A stretch of DNA of 24,364 nt. It comes from an uncultured Sutterella sp. (GTDB lineage Bacteria > Pseudomonadota > Gammaproteobacteria > Burkholderiales > Burkholderiaceae_F). Numbering within the stretch: the first letter of the stretch is position 1; each line of letters starts with the position of its first letter. Below are positions 1 through 7,351 of the stretch, piece by piece. The DNA lies in contig CAJLGW010000018.1 of assembly GCA_905206345.1 (NCBI GenBank), positions 1-24,364 of the forward strand, read 5' to 3'. Made by a program: the position numbers and the translations under genes. The notes beneath the pieces were generated by a model that did no database searches, was not told where the DNA came from, and saw only the letters and a list, made by a program, of their open reading frames with translations.

Positions 1-27
1 AATGTGATAGTCTGAATTCAGCCTCAA

Positions 28-54
28 AATTGCACTTCGTATCTTAATCCAGGT
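28..54 (-). repeat. Terminal inverted repeat of an IS30-type element (outer end)
   Basis: This 27-bp stretch, read on the minus strand, matches the left terminal repeat at 19052-19078 at 22 of 27 positions, including an uninterrupted 13-base block (ACGAAGTGCAATT). The orientation places the body of the element to the left of the window, with its tip pointing at the MATE gene. The codons through the repeat read IALRI in one plus-strand frame, a tail I recall as common in IS30 transposases, but TGA and TAG stops at 5-10 interrupt that frame just upstream, so the copy may be decayed. The family assignment is inference from the other copy, which carries a recognisable IS30 transposase. Confidence 0.55.
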
Positions 55-63
55 TTGACATAT

Positions 64-1410
64 ATGACCACTAACTCCGTTAACACCAATACGTTATCGA
101 TTTTCAAACTCTCCATGCCCATGTTAATGAGCTTGGTCTTGGAGCAAATTATCGGTTTAACCGACGTGATCTTTTTGGGTCGCGTAAGCGAGGTTAGTGT
201 CGGTGCAGCGGCCATCGGGGGGATTGGCTTTTTCGTTTTTACCATGATTGCGATGGGGTACGGCATTGCTTCTCAATCGCAAATGGGGATTGCTAACGGC
301 AGTAAAGACTATTCGCTCATCGGAAAGATTTTTGTACAAAGTCTTTACTTCTTTACGGCATTTCTTGTCTTATTGGCCGTCGTTTTACCTTTCGTTATTC
401 CGTATTTATTTGAAATTGGCATTCAATCGCCCAATGTTCGCGCGGAAGCCTACAGTTACTTTGTTTGGAGAATGGTTGGTATCGGTTTTGCGTTCATCTG
501 CATAGCATTCCGAGGCTTTTTCATGGCCATTTTGCAACCGGCCGTTTTGACCTACTCAAGTTTTGTCATGGTGGCAAGTAACTGCATTTTAAATTACCTC
601 CTTATTTTTGGCATCGGCCCCTTCCCCGCCCTTGGTATTGCTGGTGCGGCCATTGCTTCGACTTTGGCAGAATTTTTAGCTGTCATCTTTTTCGTTGCCT
701 ACGCCCTCTACAAAAAGTGCCACCTAAAATACGGACTGTTTCACTGGGCCAAACCCGATAAAGAACTTCAGATTCTTCTTTTCAAACTCGGTCGCTACAT
801 GATGATGCAAGAAACCGTCCTAATGACGAGTTGGTTGCTCTTTTTCGTCTGGGTTGAGCACATGGGAGAGCGCGCGTTAGCAGTCAGCAATATCGTCCGA
901 TCAGTCAGTAACCTCATGTTCATTATCGTTCATGCCTTTGGTTCGACTTGTGGCTCAATCGGCGCCAATTTGCTCGGTGAAAATCGAGCGACTGAAGTGG
1001 ATTCGATGATGAAGCGCGGGCTAAAACTCTCCTTCGTCATTACGATTCCGTTAGCCTTCTTGATTGCAGTGTATCCGGAACCTTTACTGGTTTTGTTTAC
1101 CGATATTCCGTCATTGAGAATGGATAGCGTCGACTCATTGCGTGTGATGCTTTCGGCGTACTTACTTTGCGTGCCGGCCTATCACTACTTTTTAGCGTTT
1201 GGTTTCTTAGGAGCCACTCGCGAATCAATGATTATTTCTTTTATTTCGATTTTCGCCTACACCACCTACTGCTACTTGATAACCAATTGGGCCGAACAGG
1301 TGGCTACTGTTTGGACAGCCGATTGGTTCTACTATGTCATTACGTCAATCTGCGTTCTCTACTTCTGGAAACGTCTGAGCTGGCGAAGCATTTACATCAA
1401 AAAAAGCTAA
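64..1410 (+). CDS. MATE family multidrug/metabolite efflux transporter
   Basis: This 448-residue protein is almost entirely hydrophobic and fits the twelve-helix MATE (multi-antimicrobial extrusion) fold, which uses a Na+ or H+ gradient to export cationic drugs or metabolites across the inner membrane. The N-terminus (LSMPMLMSLVLEQIIGLTD followed by an FLGR turn) is the usual first MATE helix, and the two halves are of similar length. The substrate cannot be told from sequence. I place the start at ATG 64, with AGG at 51-53 ten bases upstream; an in-frame TTG at 55 is too close to that AGG. Its 3' end overlaps the convergent fau gene by 14 bases. The gene begins only about 10 bases after an IS30-type end, so its original promoter may have been replaced. 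Confidence 0.9.
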   Translation: MTTNSVNTNTLSIFKLSMPMLMSLVLEQIIGLTDVIFLGRVSEVSVGAAAIGGIGFFVFTMIAMGYGIASQSQMGIANGSKDYSLIGKIFVQSLYFFTAFLVLLAVVLPFVIPYLFEIGIQSPNVRAEAYSYFVWRMVGIGFAFICIAFRGFFMAILQPAVLTYSSFVMVASNCILNYLLIFGIGPFPALGIAGAAIASTLAEFLAVIFFVAYALYKKCHLKYGLFHWAKPDKELQILLFKLGRYMMMQETVLMTSWLLFFVWVEHMGERALAVSNIVRSVSNLMFIIVHAFGSTCGSIGANLLGENRATEVDSMMKRGLKLSFVITIPLAFLIAVYPEPLLVLFTDIPSLRMDSVDSLRVMLSAYLLCVPAYHYFLAFGFLGATRESMIISFISIFAYTTYCYLITNWAEQVATVWTADWFYYVITSICVLYFWKRLSWRSIYIKKS

Positions 1411-1927
1411 TCGAATTTTCTGTCACAACGCCGTTGAGAGCCCTATCATGGGTCTTCCTGGGTAGGGTCTCAACAAAAAATGTCTGAGCAACCACGCCTA
1501 ATGTAAAGACTGTGGGATGCGCGGTCAGATACCGATCGTACCACCCTTGACCATAGCCCAACCGATACCCTTCTGCGTCCATTGCCAAACAAGGAACTAA
1601 CAAAAGATCCGGCACCACACTCGCCCCAGTATTGGGCCCCGGAACCCCTGTCTCGTCTTTGACCAAAATGTCCCCATTGGCGAAGGGATAAAAATTCATT
1701 TCTCCACCTCGAACGCTTGGCAAATACCATTGAAAACCTTCCGGCAAGAGTTCGATCATTGGGGTTAGGTCAATCTCATGGCGAATGGCCCAATACAGAC
1801 CAATGGACTTGAAATTCGATTCCAGAAGATAGGCCTTTAAGTGGGCATGAATGGCTTTCAAAAGCGCATTTGTGTGCACTTTTGAACGTTTTAACAAAAT
1901 TTTCTGCCGTAATTGTGATTTTTCCAT
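1397..1927 (-). CDS. fau: 5-formyltetrahydrofolate cyclo-ligase
   Basis: The enzyme is a cytosolic ATP-dependent ligase that converts 5-formyl-THF to 5,10-methenyl-THF, returning the storage folate to the one-carbon pool. The family hallmark is the C-terminal block LGYGQGWYDRYL, which binds ATP phosphate and substrate; the N-terminal KSQLRQKILLKR is the usual first helix. I chose ATG 1927 (176 residues) because the protein then starts MEKSQLRQ, as family members do. An upstream ATG at 1957 would add ten residues and would overlap the start of slt. Neither start has a convincing ribosome binding site. In many proteobacteria this gene (ygfA) is linked to 6S RNA or zapA, which are absent here. 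Confidence 0.9.
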   Translation of the reverse strand: MEKSQLRQKILLKRSKVHTNALLKAIHAHLKAYLLESNFKSIGLYWAIRHEIDLTPMIELLPEGFQWYLPSVRGGEMNFYPFANGDILVKDETGVPGPNTGASVVPDLLLVPCLAMDAEGYRLGYGQGWYDRYLTAHPTVFTLGVVAQTFFVETLPRKTHDRALNGVVTENSISFF

Positions 1928-1950
1928 CAAATTTCGATTAGAGTAGTGGG

Positions 1951-4077
1951 ATGTCATTGAGTCTAACGCCTTTTTTCTTCAAACGTATCGTCGCGCCATT
2001 GCTGTTGATCAGTTTTGGTGGCAGTGTTTTGGCCGCTCAAACTTCCGTTCCCTTGGGTTCAAGTGGACCGACCTCCATTGAGTCTCCCGAAAATACACAA
2101 AACGAAAGTGAACAAACCGAGATTGCGTTAGAAAAAGCTGCGAAGCAAGAACAATTTTTAATGCTTCAAAAAGCGTTTGAAGAACAACGTTTTGCCAGTC
2201 TTTCACCAGAACAAACTTTACTGAATAACTTTGCTCTTGATGGTTACGTTAAAGCTTGGTCAATTTTGACACGTTCAAAATTAGCGAAAATTGATCCAAC
2301 ATTAGAAAAGGAAGCACAAGACTTCTTAGCCAAAAATCAAAATCAATACGTTGCCGAGCGTTTTCAAACCGACTGGCTCAAAGCCATCGCGCCTTTATTG
2401 CATGAACAAAAGCGTTGGGGAGAATTCGAGTCTCTACGAGGTCAACTTGCGTGGAATCGAGATGAGCCTGAGTTTGATTGTTGGTCGCTTTATCACGACC
2501 TAGACCAAACACCGACAAATAACCACGCTCGTTTGCAAAAAATTGAAAGAAAAACCCTCGAAACGCTCAAAAGCGCTCGTCATGCACGACTCGAAGTCTG
2601 TCAAAAACTCTCGCGTTTGATGATTGAAAAGATTCCTTCGAGTGCATTTGCTCGCCTAGTGGTTTTAATTCAACAAGGGCGGGTAAAAGAAGCCCAAACT
2701 TACATTGATTTCTTGATTGAAAAACGTCGACTTCCTAAAAACGCAAAGGAAGCGCTCAGTAACGCCCCGCAATGGTATAAAAAGAACTTCCGTTCGATTC
2801 ATCGGCAAGACAAGTACGTTGCGTTGATTGTCGCCTATCAGCTCTCTCGTAGTGACTATCCGAAAGCTGTAAAAATTGCAGAAAAACTAACCCCTCGTTT
2901 ATCCGCGCAAGAAAAGTCGGCACTTTGGGGCCGCATTGGTTATGTTGCCGCTCTTGACCATGACCCAAAGGCGCTGACTTGGTACGACAGAGGCGGAAAA
3001 AATGTTTGTTATGGGCCTTACATGGCTCACTCTGAAGGCTGTCTTGAGTGGCGGGTGCGTAGTGCTTTACGACAAACGCAATGGACGAAGGTCAATTCTT
3101 TCATTTCAGAATTACCCAAGGATCTCAAGCAAAAAGAGGCGTGGGTTTATTGGAGGGGTTACGCCTTAAAGCAATTAGGTTCTCCTAAAGCGGCTCAAAA
3201 TGAATTTGCCAAACTGAAAAATGTTCGGACTTTCTATGGGAAGTTAGCGGCTGAACAACGCCACTTACCGATTGTTTATCAAACAACCGGAGCAACCGTT
3301 GCTTCTCAAGATAGCATTAAGGCATGGTCGAGCAATAAGCACTTTTTACGTGCAACCGAATTTTATGACTTGGGGCTCTTACACTACGGTCATCGAGAGT
3401 GGAATTGGGGCATTCGAGAGGCTTCCGCATTAGATCTTCTTGCAGCAGCCCAATGGGCCCAACAAAAAGGCATTTGGCACCGCATGATTAATACCTCAGA
3501 GCGTGTGGCTGAACGCCTGCCCATTGAACACGAATTGCTTTACCCCAAACCTTATCAAGCGCTCATTGAAAACTATTCGAAAGTTAACAACATTCGAGAT
3601 GATTGGGTTTATGGGTTAATTCGCCAAGAGTCTCGCTTCATTTCGATCGCAAAATCAAACGTCGGCGCAAATGGTTTAATGCAAATCATGCCTGCGACAG
3701 CAACGTGGATTGCCAAGAATTTGCAACTAGAAAGCTTTGCTCCTGAAACGATTTATGAAGCTAACACCAATATTCAATTTGGAACAGCTTATCTAAGAAG
3801 TCTCTTGGATCGACTTGATCAAAATATAGTTTTGGCAACAGCTGGCTACAATGCCGGTCCCAATCGGGCAAAACAGTGGCGAGCCACGTTGACAAAACCC
3901 ATCAATGGCGCCATCTTTATCGAAACGATTCCTTTCACGGAAACTCGGGGTTACGTACAAAATGTCATGGCCAATATGGTGGAATATGCTCAAACAAGCC
4001 ATCAACCCATTAAGCGCCTATCGGAAATTATTGGTACGATTTCTCCTAAACCCATTGATGCAAAAGACACCATCTGA
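1951..4077 (+). CDS. slt: Soluble lytic murein transglycosylase (Slt70 type)
   Basis: This 708-residue periplasmic enzyme cleaves the MurNAc-GlcNAc bond of peptidoglycan and forms 1,6-anhydro-MurNAc ends during wall turnover. Residues 1-28 look like a signal peptide (KRIVAPLLLISFGGSVLAAQ). The middle (about 50-520) is a helical repeat superhelix like the U and L domains of E. coli Slt70 (645 residues). The C-terminal catalytic domain has the catalytic Glu560 in RQESRF, then GLMQIMPATA and AGYNAGP, all family hallmarks. Slt is the first gene of a close-packed operon; cca starts 2 bases after its stop. The start ATG at 1951 has only a weak GTGG-type ribosome binding site, and its promoter must lie in or near the fau coding region. 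Confidence 0.93.
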   Translation: MSLSLTPFFFKRIVAPLLLISFGGSVLAAQTSVPLGSSGPTSIESPENTQNESEQTEIALEKAAKQEQFLMLQKAFEEQRFASLSPEQTLLNNFALDGYVKAWSILTRSKLAKIDPTLEKEAQDFLAKNQNQYVAERFQTDWLKAIAPLLHEQKRWGEFESLRGQLAWNRDEPEFDCWSLYHDLDQTPTNNHARLQKIERKTLETLKSARHARLEVCQKLSRLMIEKIPSSAFARLVVLIQQGRVKEAQTYIDFLIEKRRLPKNAKEALSNAPQWYKKNFRSIHRQDKYVALIVAYQLSRSDYPKAVKIAEKLTPRLSAQEKSALWGRIGYVAALDHDPKALTWYDRGGKNVCYGPYMAHSEGCLEWRVRSALRQTQWTKVNSFISELPKDLKQKEAWVYWRGYALKQLGSPKAAQNEFAKLKNVRTFYGKLAAEQRHLPIVYQTTGATVASQDSIKAWSSNKHFLRATEFYDLGLLHYGHREWNWGIREASALDLLAAAQWAQQKGIWHRMINTSERVAERLPIEHELLYPKPYQALIENYSKVNNIRDDWVYGLIRQESRFISIAKSNVGANGLMQIMPATATWIAKNLQLESFAPETIYEANTNIQFGTAYLRSLLDRLDQNIVLATAGYNAGPNRAKQWRATLTKPINGAIFIETIPFTETRGYVQNVMANMVEYAQTSHQPIKRLSEIIGTISPKPIDAKDTI

Positions 4078-4079
4078 TT

Positions 4080-5168
4080 ATGGAAATCTATTTAGTTGGC
4101 GGTTACGTCCGAGATCACTTTTTGAGAAAAGAATTTCACTATGACATCCCAGAAGGGGATCGTGATTGGGTCGTGGTTGGAACAACACCGCAGGAAATGT
4201 TGGAAAAGGGATTTTTACCGGTAGGTAAAGATTTCCCTGTCTTTTTGCATCCTAAAACTCATGAAGAATATGCATTGGCGCGAACTGAACGCAAAGTCGC
4301 CCCTGGTTACCATGGCTTTACCTTCCACGCTTCACCCGATGTGACCTTGGTTGAAGATCTTCACCGTCGTGATTTAACGGTTAATGCCATGGCCATGCAA
4401 GGTGAAACACTCTACGATCCTTATAACGGTCTGGCCGACCTCAAATCAAAAACACTTCGTCATGTTTCTGACGCTTTTAAAGAAGATCCCGTCAGAATTT
4501 TAAGAGTTGCGCGATTTTGTGCGAAGTTAGAAGATTTTAACGTCGCCGACGAGACGATGAACTTAATGAAAACGATGGTTGAGTGTGGTGAAGCTGATGC
4601 TCTCGTCCCCGAACGTGTCTTTCTTGAAATGCGAAAAGCCTTCACACACCGACATTGTGATCAATTCATTAATGTCTTAATGAATTGCGGTTTAGGACAA
4701 AAATTATTTAGCGACCTTAACCTCACAAAGGACATTTTGCAAAGGCTAATCCAAGCGCACGATACCGGTCTCGGAGAAAGTGAAAAATTTGCTATTTTGA
4801 CAGCAAATGCGGCCTCAATCAATGCAATTAACAACTTTTTTAAGAAGTTAAAGCCTAGTTCCGAAATTATGGACCTTTGTCGATTGTGGCACCGAATGAA
4901 ATCGGAGTTTATTGTTAGCCCTGAAGGACTTCTCAGTGTCATGGAAAAAAGTGATGCATTCCGTCGTCCACAACGCTACAAACAATTAATCAATGTCGCC
5001 TCGCTGATGTTAGGGACGAAGGCTTCGATTTGGCATCAAGCAAAAGAAGTCGCCTCTTCGGTTAACACCGCTGAGATTGCTCAAAACACAATCGATAAAA
5101 AGGACATTCCTAACCGTATTCACGAGGCTCGCCTTCTTGCTATTAAGGATATTAAGGACTTCGTATGA
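4080..5168 (+). CDS. cca: CCA-adding tRNA nucleotidyltransferase, HD domain reduced
   Basis: The protein adds or repairs the 3'-CCA end of tRNAs. It is a class II nucleotidyltransferase: GGYVRD (residues 7-12), the metal-binding DRD (27-29), PVFLHP, EEYALARTERK, the RRDLTVNAMA block, EDPVRILRVARF and PERVFLEM follow the E. coli Cca order closely. At 362 residues it is about 50 shorter than E. coli Cca (412). The missing part is the core of the C-terminal HD phosphohydrolase domain: the HDLGKG and HHGHG motifs have no counterpart, although the flanking helices and a RRPQR segment remain. CCA addition should be intact, while the phosphatase and phosphodiesterase activities of the E. coli enzyme are probably absent. 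It overlaps folB by ATGA. Confidence 0.93.
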   Translation: MEIYLVGGYVRDHFLRKEFHYDIPEGDRDWVVVGTTPQEMLEKGFLPVGKDFPVFLHPKTHEEYALARTERKVAPGYHGFTFHASPDVTLVEDLHRRDLTVNAMAMQGETLYDPYNGLADLKSKTLRHVSDAFKEDPVRILRVARFCAKLEDFNVADETMNLMKTMVECGEADALVPERVFLEMRKAFTHRHCDQFINVLMNCGLGQKLFSDLNLTKDILQRLIQAHDTGLGESEKFAILTANAASINAINNFFKKLKPSSEIMDLCRLWHRMKSEFIVSPEGLLSVMEKSDAFRRPQRYKQLINVASLMLGTKASIWHQAKEVASSVNTAEIAQNTIDKKDIPNRIHEARLLAIKDIKDFV

Positions 5169-5548
5169 CTTGGTATTTGCACCCACAATTGCGCAACTGC
5201 CGTCGAATTATTCTGAAAAATATTCGACGAAACCTTTTTATTGGTGCATATGACAATGAAAAAGAGGCTCGACAGCCCGTTGTCATTAACATTGAGCTTT
5301 TTGTGACCACTGATCACGAAAATGATGATCTCAATAACGCTTACAACTATGACCAGGCCGTCGAAGTCGTTGACCGTCTCATTGATGGACCTCATATCGA
5401 CTTGCAAGAAACGCTCATCGACAAAATTGCTCAAGACCTTTTGACAGACAAGCGCGTGAGCGCCGTGTTGGTTCGAAGCGAAAAAACGCAAGCTTATCCC
5501 ACAGTTGACAGTGCCGGCGTTGAAATTTTTAGGATTAAAAATGTCTGA
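5165..5548 (+). CDS. folB: Dihydroneopterin aldolase
   Basis: The 127-residue enzyme acts in folate synthesis, converting 7,8-dihydroneopterin to 6-hydroxymethyl-7,8-dihydropterin plus glycolaldehyde. Family features are the N-terminal strand LFIGAYDNEKEARQPVVINI, the central LQETLIDKIAQDLL helix that supplies the pterin-binding Glu, and the VRSEKTQAYPTVDSAGVEI strand with the catalytic Lys. The start overlaps the cca stop as ATGA, and its last 8 bases overlap the start of ttcA, so translational coupling is likely. folB next to ttcA is a neighbourhood I recall from Burkholderiales genomes. Confidence 0.92.
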   Translation: MTWYLHPQLRNCRRIILKNIRRNLFIGAYDNEKEARQPVVINIELFVTTDHENDDLNNAYNYDQAVEVVDRLIDGPHIDLQETLIDKIAQDLLTDKRVSAVLVRSEKTQAYPTVDSAGVEIFRIKNV

Positions 5549-6446
5549 TCGCATTATTCAAATTATCGAAGATCGAACCCCGACTGAAGAAGCCTCTTTG
5601 TCTAAAGAGCAGGAAGCAAAAACCTCTCGCACAAAAAAGTCGGTTGCTGAAAAGAAAAACGAAAAACGCATCATGCGCTTGGCTGGTAAAGCCATCACTG
5701 ACTTCGGCATGATTGAAGAAGGTGACAAAGTCATGGTTTGCATGTCGGGTGGCAAAGACAGTTATGTGCTTTTGGACGTTTTAATGAAACTACAAAAGCG
5801 AGCTCCCATTCACTTTGATATTCTGGCCGTCAATGTTGACCAACATCTTCCGAACTTCCCCAAAGAAGTGATTCCTAACTATTTGGAAAAGGTCGGCGTG
5901 CCTTATCACATTGAGGATCAGGACACTTGGTCGATTGTTCAGCGTGTCATTCCCGAAGGCCGTAATGTGTGCTCAGTCTGCTCTCGTTTGCGTCGTGGCA
6001 TTATCTATCGCGTCGCCAAAGAAATGGGGGTAACCAAGATCGCCTTAGGCCACCACATGGATGACATCGTCAGCACACTCTTATTGAACATGTTTTATGG
6101 CGGTCGACTCAAGGGAATGCCTCCGATTTTAAGAAGCGATGATGGGAAAAATGTCATCATTCGCCCTCTCGTTTATGTCCGTGAGTACGAAATTGAACGA
6201 TGGGTGAAATATCGCGACTATCCAATTGTTTCTAAAGACATTTGTCGAAAAATCGAAAACAAAAAACGCGCCGAAATTAAAGCCTTAATTCGTCAATGGG
6301 ACCAAGATTACGACAGCCGTATCTACAACATTTTGATGAGTATGACACGTGTGGCGCCGTCCCATTTAATGGATAAATCCATTTATGACTTCCAAGCTTT
6401 GATTCCTGACGCGCTTAGAGACAAAGAGTCTGAGGAAGATTTCTAG
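5541..6446 (+). CDS. ttcA: tRNA 2-thiocytidine(32) synthetase
   Basis: TtcA thiolates cytidine 32 of certain tRNAs using ATP and a [4Fe-4S] cluster. The PP-loop SGGKDS is at residues 69-74 and the cluster pair CSVC at 144-147, followed by SRLRRG and ALGHHMDDI, then GGRLKGMPP and VAPSHLMD, all typical of the family. In the C-terminal part E. coli has PCNLCG; here it reads SKDIC, so one of the two cysteines is kept, presumably the third cluster ligand. The N-terminus carries about 25 extra charged residues. Start ATG 5541 has AGGA at 5531-5534. Its TAG stop shares the tetranucleotide CTAG with the stop of the convergent rsmI. Confidence 0.94.
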   Translation: MSDRIIQIIEDRTPTEEASLSKEQEAKTSRTKKSVAEKKNEKRIMRLAGKAITDFGMIEEGDKVMVCMSGGKDSYVLLDVLMKLQKRAPIHFDILAVNVDQHLPNFPKEVIPNYLEKVGVPYHIEDQDTWSIVQRVIPEGRNVCSVCSRLRRGIIYRVAKEMGVTKIALGHHMDDIVSTLLLNMFYGGRLKGMPPILRSDDGKNVIIRPLVYVREYEIERWVKYRDYPIVSKDICRKIENKKRAEIKALIRQWDQDYDSRIYNILMSMTRVAPSHLMDKSIYDFQALIPDALRDKESEEDF

Positions 6447-7351
6447 TCCGCAGGCTTATTGGCCAAGATCCACTGGTAGATTTCATCTCGAGAAAAACCA
6501 GTGATCTTGGCGGCCGTTGCCGCAGCTTTTGAGCTTGGCATTGCTCGGGCCAAAGCCAAAACCCACTGAGCATCCTTATCCGTTAAGGTCAGCCCTTTTT
6601 CTTGCTTGAACTCATCAACCAAAATTACATATTCACCGCGCGGATCATGCGTTTTAGCCCAAGCTTCAACTTCTGAGGCAGGCATGGCTGAGAAAGTTTC
6701 AAATTTCTTTGTAATTTCTCGAGCAACCACCACTCGACGTTCAGGTTGCAGAGCTTTTGCCAAATCGGCCAAAACATCTACCACGCGGTGAGGGGCTTCA
6801 TAAAGAACAAAACTTTCGTGTTGGCGAGCTAAGGAAGCAATCGCATCACGGCGGGCTTTGGCTTGAGGAGGTAAAAATCCCACGAAATGGAAGCCCGAAG
6901 GTTCAAGCCCTGCGGCTGACAAAGCAGTCACTACGGCACTGGCTCCGGGAATTGGAATAACACGGTATCCTGCATCCTGAACGACACGAACAACCCTGGC
7001 TCCGGGGTCGGAGACAGCGGGCGTTCCAGCGTCAGTTACTAACGCGACCCTCTCGCCCTTTTCGAGACGTTCAATTATCATATGGGATTGAGCAATTTCA
7101 TTGTGTTCCCGTACACTTATCGTCGGAACCGAAATGGAAAAACGTTCCAAAAGTTTTTTGGTTTCTCTCGTATCTTCCGCCGCCACGACATCCGCCATGG
7201 CTAGAATCCATAGGGCACGTAAAGTGATGTCAGCCGAATTACCGATGGGAAGCCCAACGATATAGAGCGCCGAGCTGGGAAAGCTTTGTAACTCAAGCCC
7301 CGCTTTTTGCATTAACAACTGTTCGGACCATTGGTTCGTCATGGATTGCAT
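6443..7351 (-). CDS. rsmI: 16S rRNA 2'-O-methyltransferase (C1402)
   Basis: RsmI methylates the ribose of C1402 in the 30S decoding centre using S-adenosylmethionine. Family signatures are ALYIVGLPIGNSADIT, AAEDTRETKKLLERF, LVTDAGTPAVSDPGARVV, PIPGASAVVTALSAAGL and FLPP, with a helical C-terminal domain (SSKAAATAAKITGFSRDEIY). The length of 302 residues is slightly above the E. coli protein (286). Starts at 7351 and 7342 are both possible; the 7342 ATG lies in CATG, facing the ATG of lpoA. No clear ribosome binding site distinguishes them. The rsmI/lpoA divergent pair is also seen in E. coli (yraL/yraM). Confidence 0.94.
   Translation of the reverse strand: MQSMTNQWSEQLLMQKAGLELQSFPSSALYIVGLPIGNSADITLRALWILAMADVVAAEDTRETKKLLERFSISVPTISVREHNEIAQSHMIIERLEKGERVALVTDAGTPAVSDPGARVVRVVQDAGYRVIPIPGASAVVTALSAAGLEPSGFHFVGFLPPQAKARRDAIASLARQHESFVLYEAPHRVVDVLADLAKALQPERRVVVAREITKKFETFSAMPASEVEAWAKTHDPRGEYVILVDEFKQEKGLTLTDKDAQWVLALARAMPSSKAAATAAKITGFSRDEIYQWILANKPAD

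Noticed and set aside
55..60. TTGACA hexamer as a -35 promoter element for the MATE gene
   Set aside because: It overlaps the ribosome binding region and lies four bases before the start codon, with no -10 at the right distance; it cannot drive this gene from the chosen start.
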